From assembly GCA_039621445.1 (NCBI GenBank), contig CP154954.1, forward strand, positions 31,086,012 through 31,150,011: a stretch of DNA of 64,000 bases, in the 5' to 3' direction. This stretch comes from Euglena gracilis (taxonomy: Eukaryota; Euglenida; Euglenophyceae; Euglenales). The stretch's first letter is position 1, and each line of letters opens with the position of its first letter. Positions 1 through 9,734 of the stretch are shown here, piece after piece. The notes beneath the pieces were generated by a model that was given only the letters and a program-made list of their open reading frames with translations, was not told where the DNA came from and did not search any database. The position numbers and the translations under genes were made by a program.

Positions 1-1167
1 CTGACTCACACCCCCCTTCCCGAAGGAGTTGTTTACAACTCTTCACAACTCCAACAGGAAGGGGTGCGGAGTGCACTCGTTGTGAGGAGGGGGCGAGCGA
101 GGGGACAGTTGTTCAGGCCCCCCCCCTCAGGGGGCTGTGCCGTTCAGGTTCGTTTTCTGACCGTGGGGCTGAGTCAAATGTTCTCCTTTGGCAGTTGGGT
201 CGGTTTGGTGTGTTGTCCCCCCTCCCAGCCCGCCTAGGGCTGTGTGGCGTTGGGGGGGAGGGGGCAGGCGACGTTGTGAACCAAGCGCCAGCCACGGGTA
301 AAAATTTCAGGAAATTCTAATTCCCAGGCCAGGTGAGTTGTTTTGTCACGGTCAGGGTCCTAGACAGCCGTTTTTGGTTCGGTTAGCCAATACGGTGTTT
401 GGGGTTGGTGTCCGTTCGGTGGGGGGTAGGTCCCGTTGGGGTCTTCAACCCCCCCCCCCCCCAGGCCAGGCGGTCAGGCTCCGGCCGGGGACGAATTTTT
501 ATAAGAATCAGGTGAATGCTGGGTTTCAGTTAAAAATAAGGCTGGGTCAAGGACAATGTTTTTTTTGTATTTTTGTTGTTTTTCTGGGGGGTAGACTGGT
601 TTGTGTGAGGTCAGGTGTTGCGGAGGGTCCTCGCCCCCCCCCCCCCCCAGGCCGGTGGCCCGGGGTCGGCCAGGTCTGCGTTTTTTGCGTTTTTGGGTCA
701 AAGTCAGGTTCCCCTTCCCCCGTTTGCCCAGTTTTGGCTGGCTGCTACGGTTGGGGTTGGGGGCTGTGTTTTGTTTTTTTTTTACAGGTAGGCTGGCCAA
801 GTCCAGGGGGGAAGGTTGGTTCTCCTCGGGGGGTCCCAACCCACAACAACAACGCTGAAGAATTGAAGAATGGATTGATTGGCTGTTGAGGGGTACTTGA
901 GGTCAGTGAATTCGGGTCGGGTCGGGTCTTGTTCAGGTCCGTTGGGCTGGATCAAGTTAAGCTGGCCAGCGGTTCAGGTTCAGGTGGGCTGGCCAGGGGT
1001 GCTGCCCGGGCCCGTTTTGTCGTTTTGGTTAAGCAGGTTTTGTATCAGGTATAATTGTTCAAATCGATTGAGGTTAATGTGAGCAGTAGGGTTGGGGTTG
1101 GCTTCGGGGTCGTTCGGGGTGTCGACGTTACGGTGTCTGTGAGGGGCCCACGGGTATGTGACATGCG
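1..1167 (-). other. 3' non-coding end of gypsy element A
   Basis: This lies downstream of the chromodomain stop of the minus-strand element, so it should be its 3' UTR or LTR. It contains two long C runs (about 446-464 and 631-650), each followed by AGGCC, which read as G-rich purine tracts on the element's strand. No matching copy is visible at the other end near 10.6-11.0 kb, so I cannot define an LTR. Open frames on the plus strand here have no recognisable content. Confidence 0.4.
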
Positions 1168-1661
1168 TCACTCCATCCCATCAAGCAACACCCTCACATC
1201 CACAGCCAGGACCCGTTTTTTGCAGTATTGGACCACATCTTTGTTTGTTCGGAGGAAGAAGTCGTTCAGGGGTTCCCACTGAATATCAGATGGGTCCCAG
1301 TTTTTCCACTGAATCAAAAATTGAAGTTTTCCGACTTTTCTGCGGTGGTTCAGCACTTTTCAACATCCCACTCGTCCGGTCCGACCTCCAACTCCTGTTC
1401 CTTGCCCCACCAAAAGTAGAGGGGGACAGGGGTTGTGTTGTAGAGGTCCTCCTTGTGGGGTTTGAGTTGTGAACGGTGGGCAGGTTGTCGGTTTCCAGGT
1501 CGTAGTTCAACCACGTAGGAGTGTTGTCCTACCCGTTCCAACACCACCGCAGGTCCTTTCCACTTCGGTTCGAGTTTGTCGCTGCCGGGTTGTCTTTCGG
1601 GTTGATACCAGACTTTGGGACCGATTTCCAAGGCAGGTGGTTCTCTGCGTTTTTGGTTCAC
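1168..1661 (-). CDS. Element A integrase C-terminus and chromodomain
   Basis: The first frame (1,661 to 1,350) carries the integrase C-terminal barrel: IGPKVWYQPERQPG, DKLEPKWKGPAVVLER and HRSQLKPH. It is separated from the preceding integrase only by a TAA at 1,665. One frame change near 1,350 leads into a chromodomain: LNHRRKVGKLQFLIQWKNW then WEPLNDFF, ending at TGA (1,168). The frame change falls inside the first beta strand of the chromodomain and looks like loss of one base. Chromodomains direct chromovirus integration to modified histones. Confidence 0.8.
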
Positions 1662-1664
1662 CGT

Positions 1665-2812
1665 TTAACCCCTTTCACGCTGTTTTTCGTTCAGGACCAG
1701 ACTGACCCACTGGTCTTGTTCCTTCATCTTTTCCAAGAACGCTGTGGCCCCTTCCGCTTCCTTTTGTGGTTGGTATGGCAATCCCGCCAACGGTCTGTGC
1801 CTGCCAAACACAATTTCGTACGGTGACAATCCCGTTTCACCTGGGACGCAACCTTTTCTGCTGTGAGTCCCTTGGCCAGGTGGGGGGTTGCAACCATCCA
1901 CCCACTCAGCCTGTCCACACACAACGACAACGTGTCGTATTTCTTCCCTTCAAAGGTCGTTTCAGGTGGTGAGAACAAATCGATAGCAACACTGTCCATC
2001 AGGTGTGCAGGAATAGGTGGCGGTTCAATGGGGCACTTGTATGGTAGGTGGCTGGGTTCTGTGGCTTGGCAGGTTTCACACACGGTCATCATTTTGCCTG
2101 TCAGTTTTTTTGCATCCTGCTGGTGCGCAAACGCAAACCGCCTTCCCATCTGGTCCCACAGTCGGGCTGACCCTGGGTGCCCGGCTGTTTCGTGATGTTC
2201 CCAAAATACGTTTCCAGTCAACCCACTTGGTACACACAGAAGACCGTTTTTGTAGAGCCTGCCGTTATCGTATCGGTACCCGTCAGGCCAGTTTTTGAAC
2301 TCTGTTTCCTTCAGGTTCTTGAGCACAGGTCCCCACCTTGGGCAACTTTCGTAGTCGTTCTTCCATTCCCTGTCCATCACCCCTTTTGGTTCCCCCTGTT
2401 GGAGCTCCGGGGCGTGCACTCCCCTTGATGGAGGTCCAACGGGTGTCCCCGTTGAGGATGACGCACCTTGCGCGTCCTGTTGTTTTGTTGAGTCGGTTGT
2501 TGTTAGGGGTTCCACTGGGTCCTCTTCCAGGGGTCTTCGCCTTGGTGGGTCTTCCTCAGTGGATGGTCCCTCGGCCGTATTTGAATTTTCTGGGGTTTCG
2601 TTTTTTGGTTGGTCTGGTCTTATCAGGTTTCCTGCCTCATCCGTGGTCTCCCTTGGGGTTACTTCTGCCAGTCTTTTGCTTGGTTCCACCACAGTCGTTT
2701 CCTTCACAACCCATTTCTTTGTCGTTTTTGCAGGTTTTTGAGGTGTTTTTTGAACTTTTTTGAGGGGTGTCACCGTTTTCCGTTGAACCAGGCACTGTGG
2801 GCGAATCTTCAC
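1665..2812 (-). pseudogene. Element A integrase with deleted catalytic core
   Basis: After a low-complexity linker come the zinc-binding domain (HHETAGH, then CETC), a spacer PPPIPAHLMDSVAIDLFSPP containing the first catalytic Asp, and LCVDRLSGWMVATPHLAKG. Directly after AEKVAS the sequence jumps to GETGLSPYEIVFGRHRP in the next frame. That motif normally lies just past the catalytic Glu. The second Asp and the Glu of the DD35E triad, roughly 75-80 residues, are therefore missing, and the join near 1,835 also shifts frame. This integrase cannot be catalytic. Confidence 0.8.
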
Positions 2813-3572
2813 CCGTTTTGGCTCCCCCCCTTGTTGCGACGGCCACAGTGACGGGTTCCTGTTTTCGTGCCTGTGCCAGGTCTGCCACGTTGATCACCAT
2901 ACAAGTTTTCTGTTCCTTTTCCTCCTGTTTGGTGATTTCTTTCATGAGTCGGTCGTCCTCCTCACTCCCGCGGATACTCACGTCGGCGAATGCCTGTGTG
3001 GCGGGGTAGGCCCACCAACTCAAGGCATCGGCGACCGTGTTGTCTTTGCCAGGTACGTATGCTACAGTTATGTCGAACCGCGAAAGCAGTTCGTGCCACC
3101 TAGCCCTACGTCCAGCTGGTCCACTGGGGGTGTCCAGAGCTTCCGTTGCCCATGCCTCAATGGATTTGTGGTCCGTCAACACCAGTACCGGTTGCATTCC
3201 TATCCAGGAAGCCCATTTTTGCAGGGCCAGGATCACTGCGTAGGTCTCCTTCTCTCTAGGAGACCACGAGCGAACCTGCCCAGGTGTCAGCTTTCGTGAA
3301 CAAAAAGCTACAGGTACCATTTTTTTGGTCATGGCTGTCGTTGGGTCTGGTTTTTCTGCAGTGTCCTCCGCAAATTGTTCCAGAGCCGCACCCACTGCTC
3401 TGCCACTTGCGTCCACCCTGAGTATGAACGGTTTGTCGGGGTTCACCGTTTGCAGTTTCAGGCTTCCGAGCAGTTTTTCTTTGATGGTCTGGAAGGCTGT
3501 TCTTTCCTTTTCACCGAAAAACACAGGTGTCATGCTTCCTTTCTTTCCTTGTCCCCTTTTCACTTTCAGTTT
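2637..3572 (-). CDS. Element A RNase H and linker
   Basis: Follows RT in the same frame after one TAA. The Asp-containing strand is FILRVDASGRAVGAALEQ, the catalytic Glu is in REKETYAVILALQKW, the third Asp is in LVLTDHKSIEAW, and the last conserved Asp is in NTVADALSWWAY. It also has AYPATQAFADVSIRGS, a run I associate from memory with algal and protist gypsy elements. The frame then becomes a Lys/Thr-rich linker, and the integrase continues in another frame. Confidence 0.88.
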   Translation of the reverse strand, partial: KLKVKRGQGKKGSMTPVFFGEKERTAFQTIKEKLLGSLKLQTVNPDKPFILRVDASGRAVGAALEQFAEDTAEKPDPTTAMTKKMVPVAFCSRKLTPGQVRSWSPREKETYAVILALQKWASWIGMQPVLVLTDHKSIEAWATEALDTPSGPAGRRARWHELLSRFDITVAYVPGKDNTVADALSWWAYPATQAFADVSIRGSEEDDRLMKEITKQEEKEQKTCMVINVADLAQARKQEPVTVAVATRGGAKTGEDSPTVPGSTENGDTPQKSSKNTSKTCKNDKEMGCEGNDCGGTKQKTGRSNPKGDHG

Positions 3573-4763
3573 TTACATCAGGTCTGCAGCCATTTCCGCG
3601 TACCCTGGTATGTATGAGGCGTGGTAATTTGTGAATCCCAGGAATGCCCGCAGGGCTGTGACCGTTTTTGGTTCCTCCCATTTCTCCAAGGCCATCAGTT
3701 TCCCAGGTGCTGGTTTTCGTTGTCCACCACCCAGCACATGTCCACAGAATTCAACCTCTTTCACGAAAAATTTGCATTTCTTGATGTCTGCCACGTGTTG
3801 CTGTTTTTTCAGTGCCTCCATCACCCTTCTGATGTCCTTGTCGTCTTGTTCAAGGGTTTTGTCTTCTGACCCCTGCCATACGGTTCCTACGATGATGTCG
3901 TCAACGTAGGGGTTTGCAATGTCCTGTACCTCCTCCAGGCTGTACTCGATCACCCGCTGTAAAATCGGTACACCGTTTTTCATTCCCATGACCACCACTC
4001 TCCACTGTTTTGTTCCATTAGGTGTGCTGCAGCAGGTGTAGGATCTGGACTCTGTTCTCAGTGGCACCTGGTGGAAGGCGTCTTTTAGGTCCAGTACGCT
4101 GTACAGGGCCCGTTGTCCTTGTTGAACTTGGATGTCTTCTATCCTAGGGAGGGGATGGGCGTCTGTGATTGTTGCCTCGTTCAGTGCTCTAAAATCCACC
4201 ACTCCTCTCCATTTTCCACCTTTTTTGGCCACCACGAACGTGGGACTGGACCAGTCACTCCTCCCGTCTTCCACTTTCAGGTCACTAACCCGTTCGTCCA
4301 CCATGTCGATGAGTGCCTGTCGGCGTTCTCCTGTCATGTGGATGGGTCTTTGTCTTTTCGTCACTGTTCCAGGTTTCAGTTCGATTTTCCCATAACCCAG
4401 AGGTCCACGTTCTGGGGGGTCTGGGAAGATTTTGTATGGCAAGACCACTCCTTCGTAATCCTGCCGCAGTTTTTTCACCAGTTCAGCCACCTTTTCGCCT
4501 TGTGTTTCCTGTCCTTCTGGCACCACCACAACACCGTGAACCCTGTCAGATTTCTTTGGCGATTTCTGAAGTTGTTTTGCCAGTGTTTCCAGTGTTGTTT
4601 CGTCTGCAAATAGTTTTTCGTCGTCCTGGCCCGCTTCAGCAGGAATCTGCAAATTCATTGCCCGCACTGCCGAAATGTTTTTCTGAAGGTGGTGTATTTT
4701 CCGTTCCCTGTGTTTTTGTTCCTTCAGCTGGTGCCAAACTGGACAGCAGCCGCAGTGGTTCAT
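3573..4763 (-). CDS. Element A reverse transcriptase
   Basis: Clear Ty3/gypsy RT: DWSSPTFVVAKKGGKWRGVVDF, RALNEATITDAHPLPRIEDI, YSVLDLKDAFHQVPL (first catalytic Asp), MGMKNGVPILQR, and the YVDD box in NPYVDDIIVGT, then VEFCGHVL and the thumb/connection FLGFTNYHASYIPGYAEM. All catalytic residues are present. The frame stops at TAA (3,573) exactly between RT and the connection to RNase H, which continues in the same frame. Confidence 0.9.
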   Translation of the reverse strand: MNHCGCCPVWHQLKEQKHRERKIHHLQKNISAVRAMNLQIPAEAGQDDEKLFADETTLETLAKQLQKSPKKSDRVHGVVVVPEGQETQGEKVAELVKKLRQDYEGVVLPYKIFPDPPERGPLGYGKIELKPGTVTKRQRPIHMTGERRQALIDMVDERVSDLKVEDGRSDWSSPTFVVAKKGGKWRGVVDFRALNEATITDAHPLPRIEDIQVQQGQRALYSVLDLKDAFHQVPLRTESRSYTCCSTPNGTKQWRVVVMGMKNGVPILQRVIEYSLEEVQDIANPYVDDIIVGTVWQGSEDKTLEQDDKDIRRVMEALKKQQHVADIKKCKFFVKEVEFCGHVLGGGQRKPAPGKLMALEKWEEPKTVTALRAFLGFTNYHASYIPGYAEMAADLM

Positions 4764-5109
4764 CTATGAGGGCCAGTGATTGTAGGTGTGAAAAAACCCC
4801 CAGTTGGTGTTGCTCTATCCACGGATACCCGAGGATGGCATCCACTTGGATGTCGGCGTCATGGAACGTTCCAATGGTGGACCATTCCCTTGTTCTGTCA
4901 GTGTTGTGCACCCGTGGTGAAAACTGCAGTTCCAGTGTGACTTCACGTAGTCCTCCTTCCATCCTTGTTCCGTGTGCTGTGATCAGGGCCAGGGGTTTTT
5001 GTGAACGTCTGAAATTTTGTTGTGGGATCAGGTTCTTTTTCACCAGGTTTGCCTGTGCTCCCGTGTCAATCAGGGCCTGTAGGAACATTTTTTTGCCGTC
5101 GGGCAACAC
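4636..5109 (-). CDS. Element A aspartic protease
   Basis: Retropepsin-type protease. The catalytic motif is ALIDTGAQANLV (Asp-Thr-Gly), and the flap-distal hydrophobic-Gly motif is seen as DAILGYPWIEQH. The spacing of about 85 residues between them suits a gypsy protease. It would cleave gag-pol. The fold continues upstream as a beta-rich LLIEVRAVLPDGKK. The C-terminal end overlaps the RT frame, so one frameshift is needed to enter RT. Confidence 0.75.
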   Translation of the reverse strand: MLPDGKKMFLQALIDTGAQANLVKKNLIPQQNFRRSQKPLALITAHGTRMEGGLREVTLELQFSPRVHNTDRTREWSTIGTFHDADIQVDAILGYPWIEQHQLGVFSHLQSLALIDEPLRLLSSLAPAEGTKTQGTENTPPSEKHFGSAGNEFADSC

Positions 5110-5232
5110 AGCACGGACTTCGATGAGGAGTTGTTTTGCTTTCTTTCTGCTGATGACCTGCCCAGCAGGAGTTTGGACACCGGTTCACACAGTCGTTTTG
5201 GAAGCCAAATGTTTTGGTCTGGTTCTGTTTTG

Positions 5233-5928
5233 TCAGTTGAATCTGTGTTTGGCTGTTGACCTGTCAGTTCTGGGCTGGGCTGTGAGTTTTGTTCCACAGA
5301 ACAGGTCCAGCATTTTTGGTTTTGGTTTTTCAGCTGTGGCCCGTTCTGGTGTCGCTGTGGCTGCCTCCTGCAGTTTTCTGATGTTTTTCTGTGGTTTTTC
5401 TGTCCCCAAGTCGTTTTTCTGTTCACCACCCTCCGCCTCGTCCTCCACTGGCGGGTACTCGTGGGCTGTGCCGAACCTCACCTTGGATGTCGGGTGTAGG
5501 GGGGTGAAATGTTTGTGGAAACCTGGTAGGTACTTGCACCATGTTCCTTGTCCGCATACCAAAAACACTTCCACAGGCCACGGTGTATTCCTGCAGTTCT
5601 TGTCACCCTGTCCGAACAGTTTTGTTCCCGCTGGGATGAACATTGACATCACTGCCAGTTTTTTGATTTCTCCGTACCATTTTCTGTGAACCCATCTGGG
5701 TACCATGAGGAGTGCATGGGCCTCGTCTGTTTGAATTTTTCTCACCACCTGTGAAATTTTGCTGAATGGGGGGTTCATCCACAGCAGTTTTACGTGCCAG
5801 TTTTTTCCAAAGGCATCAGTTCCGTCTGGGCTGCCAGATCCCCACCATTGCGGGAATCTTTTGTTCTTTTCCGTTGCAAAGGCATCCAGCTGGGGCTGGA
5901 CCCCGAAGTGTGAGAGAATTTCTGCCAT
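5233..5928 (-). CDS. Element A Dam-like DNA N6-adenine methyltransferase domain
   Basis: Opens at a good ATG (MAEILSHFGVQPQ) after a TAA. Residues about 12-90 show LDAFATEKNKRFPQWWG, DAFGKNW and WMNPPF, the last being the NPPF-type catalytic motif of N6-adenine methyltransferases, then LLMVPRWVHRKWYGEI. This layout (DLFA..N..P, DA..W, PPF, LLV.P.W) is the Dam-like domain that DIRS-type retrotransposons carry after RNase H. Here it lies upstream of the protease in a gypsy-order element. After about residue 180 the frame becomes a low-complexity linker, and the best-looking path to the protease needs two frame changes (a second frame covers about 5,070-5,429). Confidence 0.65.
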   Translation of the reverse strand: MAEILSHFGVQPQLDAFATEKNKRFPQWWGSGSPDGTDAFGKNWHVKLLWMNPPFSKISQVVRKIQTDEAHALLMVPRWVHRKWYGEIKKLAVMSMFIPAGTKLFGQGDKNCRNTPWPVEVFLVCGQGTWCKYLPGFHKHFTPLHPTSKVRFGTAHEYPPVEDEAEGGEQKNDLGTEKPQKNIRKLQEAATATPERATAEKPKPKMLDLFCGTKLTAQPRTDRSTAKHRFN

Positions 5929-6199
5929 TTTATCTTAATTCACGTGGTAGTTTTCAGACACCCACCGTGAAGCTGCTTTGCCGAACCTGCAGCTGACCTG
6001 TTCCCTTTTCGGTTCTGGGCTGTGGAGTAATTTGTTTGTCAGGATGTTTTTCTTTTGGGATTTTTTCTTACCTCCCTTACCCAGTGTGTATGACCGCTGC
6101 GGCTCTGGACCTGGTTCCCTTGTTTTGTTTTGTTGTTTCGGTTGTGTCTGCAGAGAGTCGCCCCTCTCGTTCCCTACCCTCAGGCAGGCTCACTTCCGT

Positions 6200-6507
6200 T
6201 CAGCGTTTTGAACTGGCTGCCAGAGATTGCTGGAAGATGCTTCTGCCTTTGGCTGTCCCTGTGGCTGGTTGGCTGGCTCCTGTAAGCTCGTTCGCTGTGG
6301 CTGTGGTTCGGTTTTCGTTGCTGCTGGCTGTGGCTGTGGCTGCCCTTTGCCTTTTCCTTTCCCGCTCTCCTTCCCAGAATTGTATCCTTTCCCAGAGTTG
6401 TATCCCTTTCCTGAATCGTAGCCTTTGCCGTAATTCTGATTCCAGTTCTGGTTCCAGTTTTGGGTTGAACCCCAGTTTTGACCTTTCCCCTTTCCTTTGC
6501 CTTTGCC
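6200..6507 (-). CDS. Element A gag: GK-rich basic tail after a TGA
   Basis: Past the TGA at 6,508 the same frame reads GKGKGKGKGQNWG, then NQNWNQNYGKGYDSGKG and further GKGYNSG repeats, then a QPQP stretch. Such Gly/Lys-rich repeats are a plausible nucleic-acid-binding substitute for a zinc-knuckle nucleocapsid. The other frames here are open but lack this regular pattern. The TGA is either a mutation or an error. That the segment belongs to gag is inferred. Confidence 0.4.
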
Positions 6508-8055
6508 TCAGTCGTTCTGTCCCCAGTCTGACCAGTTGGTGTGCCGTCCCTGGCCGGGCTGTTCTGAAACTGCCGTGGGCACCTGCTGGCGTGGAGAAGG
6601 GGGTCTGGGTTTTTCAGGTGTTGGGGTTCGAGGTCCAGGACAGTTGGGTCGGGATCTGGAATGTGGTGTCCGACTTCTGGATTTTGTTTTCTCCTCCTCC
6701 TTGACTTCCCTGACGTAACCCCTGCGGTCCGTCGACCGTGTTCTGTTTTCTCGTGGTTGGTTCTGCCAGCCGTTGTACCCCCTACCCAGGGCGTCTGACT
6801 GTTGTTGGCACCGGAGTTCAGTTTCCACACGTTGGAACAATTCGTCCAGTGTCAGTTTGGCCTGTACCTGTGTGAAATGTGGCTTGTGTCCAGTCAGCAA
6901 CGTTGAACCGTTTTTCATCAGGAGAAGTTCAGCAGCTCTGCTGCTGTGCAGTTGGATCCAGAAGTTTTGTCCGTCTCGTGCCACCTTAAAATTTTCACCT
7001 GTGCCCACAGGTGCTGCCACCAGGTCACGAACGTCTTCCGTTGTTGCATCTGGCACTTGTGTAATGTTCGTGACCCCTTTCAGTTTCAGTGTCGGTCTGT
7101 CCTGATTTCTGCGGTCCTGTTCCCTGATGCAGCTTCTGCGTTGCGTTTCAAGCATTTCTTCAGCCACCAGGTTGTAAGCGTCTTCCTCTGATGGATTTTC
7201 CAGCCTGCTGTAGAGGAGTTTGAAATGGGCTTCAAACTCCCTCCACGCTTCCAGTGTCAGTTTTCCTTCCATTTTTGGTCTCAGGTTTTTCAGTTCGTCT
7301 TTGATGGCTGATTGCGTGTCTCCACCCTATTTCTGGCACATCCAGTTCCAAAATTCCTGGTATTTTATTTTCTCACCTCGTTCCTGTCTGCGTTGTAGTT
7401 CCAGTTTGCTGGCACTGTCCAGGCTGCCCTCCAGCAGTAACAGTTTCAGGTCATCGGTCAGGGACCCCTGACCGGCTGACACACGTTGCAGGTACATTGG
7501 AAATTTCACGGCAAAATCTGCTAAATTCCCCTGCAGTGTTGGTCTTACCAGGTCTTTTGTCATTGCCGCGCCCACTGGACCCAGCAGCAGCCCGAAGGAT
7601 GCTGCCGGGGCCGTTGCCACGGGTGCCACCACTGTTTCCTCTCCTATGTGGTGGATGGCAGTTTGGGTAGACACCATCTGGGGACCCACCCAGGTTGTTG
7701 TGGCTGTGTTCTGAGTTTCTGTTTCGTCTGCCCACATGAACAAGCCCCGAGTCCGGGACTGTGAGTTTTGTTGTGTCGTCACTGGCTGTGAAATCTGTTG
7801 AGTCGGCTCGGTTGGCTGTGGTGATGGGCTTGTCGGGTTTGTCGTCAGTGCTGGGCTGGTCGGGACTGCAGTCGGCCGTTGTTCTGTTTGTCGAGTCAGT
7901 TGGGCAATTAACGGTGTCAAGGCAGTTTTTGGTTCTTGCTGGATGAGCTGCCCCACCAGGGAAGCCGGGTTAACGGTCCCCAGTGCTGCAGCTCCTCCTT
8001 CCATTTTTGGGTGTGGTGTTTCGTCCCCCCAGTGCTGGCTGCTCTGGCTGAACAT
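6508..8055 (-). CDS. Element A gag: capsid-like region
   Basis: A Thr/Gln/Pro-rich linker (first 110 residues or so) is followed by a helical region typical of retrotransposon capsids: FPMYLQRVSAGQ, then LLLEGSLDSASKLELQRRQ, then, past an in-frame TAG at 7,327, EAWREFEAHFKLLYSRLENP and NLVAEEMLETQRRSC. Both halves are in the same frame, so one nonsense codon splits an otherwise continuous capsid. The frame then meets TGA at 6,508 and continues open into a GK-rich tail. No CCHC zinc knuckle is visible. Function is inferred from position and composition. Confidence 0.55.
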
Positions 8056-8060
8056 ACCTG

Positions 8061-9734
8061 TCAGGGGTTGTGGGTCCCCGTCCCCGTTTGACAGACCTGG
8101 GGTTCTGGGGTCCCCGTCCCTTGGTTTCCTGCGGGCTGGCCTCTCAGGGCTGGCCGTGGCTGGGCCAGGGGTTGTGGGGTCCCCATCCCCGTTGGCCAGA
8201 CCTGGGGTTCTAGGGTCCCCGTCCCGTGTTGTCTTCTGGGCTGGCCCCTCGGGGCTGGTGGGGGCTGGTTCTGGGGTTGTGGGGTCCCCGATCCCCGTTG
8301 GCCCGCGGCCCTGTCTGCCCCCTGGGGGGGTTGTTCTGTTCGTTGGGCCGTTGTGGCTGACCCTCGCTGTCCAGCCTGGGTCCTCGAGGGAAACCCGCCG
8401 GCCAGGGAGCTGGCCCCCGTCTCTGGCCCGAAGGCCCCTGTGCAGGCTGGGCGAGAGGAAATGCTTAAATTTTCGAAAAGTTTGGGTATTTCAGCCAGGC
8501 CAGAGCTGGGGGTTGTGATTTGCTGGGTGTTTTGCCTTTCCAGTTTTTCAGTCAGGTTTTCAGTCGTTTTTGTCACAGTACTGATTTTTCTGTCCAGGGT
8601 CACCAGCTGTTCTGTCCTCCGTTTCTGCTGTGTTTGCAGTTCTGTGGTCAGAGAATGTAAATGCTGCCAAATGCCGTTGTCATGAGTTTCCCGTTCTGCA
8701 GTTTTTGTTGTCAGACAAGCCAGTTTTGCTTCCAGTTGACCGACCCTGGTTGTCATTGATCCAATGGCAGATGCCATTTCCAGCCATTTGGCATGTTCAG
8801 ATGTGTCATGTGTTCCTGTTTTAATGGTCCCTTTTTGTAGTTCACCCAGCAGTTTTTGAGTCGTTTGGGCTGTTTCGTCCACCCTGTGACCCAGGTTGCC
8901 AACCTCCAGGTTCAGACGTTCAGTGCGTTGTTTGTGTTTTTCTTCGTTGGAGGTCAGAGTTTCCACCTGTCGTTTCAGTCTGCCGATTTCCTCGTTCAGC
9001 CGTGTAGTCTGCTGCTGCTGATCTGGGATTTTCTGCAGTTCGACCAATTTTTTGTGCAGGTAATCACAGTTCTGAATGGTTGTTGTCGTTTTTGTTTCCT
9101 GCTGCTGAACCCGTCCTGCCAGATTTCCGATTTCACTGCCCATGTCCTTCTGAATTCTTTCCACCACACTGCTGATTTCGCCTCTGAGGTTTTCAACCTT
9201 GCTGGACACTGTTGCCACCGTTTCGTCCACTTTGCTGTTCACCGTTTGGACTCCGCCTGTGATTCCTGCGACCCGTTCTTCTGCCACGGCCAATCTTTGT
9301 TGCAGTTCTGCAGTTGGTTTTTCATTTTCTCGCTGTCGGTGCAGTAAACCAACCAGATGTTCACCCTGGTTCTGTGCGTTTCCACCTGCCTTCTGCAGAA
9401 AACTGTGAAATTCCCTGAGTTTTGCACCCAGTGAGCCAGACATTTCCCTGATTTCTGTGATCTGCTGTGACATTCCGTTGAAATGTACCTGGTACAGCCT
9501 GTTCTGGTTGACGGTCACCTGTTCCATGTTTGCCTGTGTTGTTGCCAGTACTGTTGTCAGTTCTTCGTGTCTGCCGTTTTTTTCTGTCATGAGTGCTTCA
9601 CCCTGTCTGTTCACTGTTACATGCAGTTCGCTGACCCATTCCGTCGTTGTTTGCTGTAGCTGCTGCACTGTTTCTGCCGTTTGCTGGTTCGTCTGTTCGG
9701 TTTTGCGTCTGAACTGTTGAAATTCCTGGGTCAG
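8061..9734 (-). CDS. Element A gag: long coiled-coil protein with Pro/Gly-rich tail
   Basis: About 550 residues. Roughly the first 400 are rich in Glu, Gln, Leu, Val and Thr with heptad-like spacing and almost no Pro or Gly, as in a long parallel coiled coil. The last 100 or so residues are a repetitive tail in which GTGTPEPQV-type units recur, also visible as DNA repeats at about 8,070-8,300. It is in frame with the upstream block through one TAG and ends at TGA just before the next block, which is in another frame. A long coiled coil in gag would help particle assembly, but that role is inferred. Confidence 0.55.
   Translation of the reverse strand: MTQEFQQFRRKTEQTNQQTAETVQQLQQTTTEWVSELHVTVNRQGEALMTEKNGRHEELTTVLATTQANMEQVTVNQNRLYQVHFNGMSQQITEIREMSGSLGAKLREFHSFLQKAGGNAQNQGEHLVGLLHRQRENEKPTAELQQRLAVAEERVAGITGGVQTVNSKVDETVATVSSKVENLRGEISSVVERIQKDMGSEIGNLAGRVQQQETKTTTTIQNCDYLHKKLVELQKIPDQQQQTTRLNEEIGRLKRQVETLTSNEEKHKQRTERLNLEVGNLGHRVDETAQTTQKLLGELQKGTIKTGTHDTSEHAKWLEMASAIGSMTTRVGQLEAKLACLTTKTAERETHDNGIWQHLHSLTTELQTQQKRRTEQLVTLDRKISTVTKTTENLTEKLERQNTQQITTPSSGLAEIPKLFENLSISSRPACTGAFGPETGASSLAGGFPSRTQAGQRGSATTAQRTEQPPQGADRAAGQRGSGTPQPQNQPPPAPRGQPRRQHGTGTLEPQVWPTGMGTPQPLAQPRPALRGQPAGNQGTGTPEPQVCQTGTGTHNP

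Noticed and set aside
338-889. Plus-strand open frame over the end of element A
   Set aside because: It is mostly poly-C/G translation (Pro and Gly runs) opposite the element's non-coding end, with no coding character.
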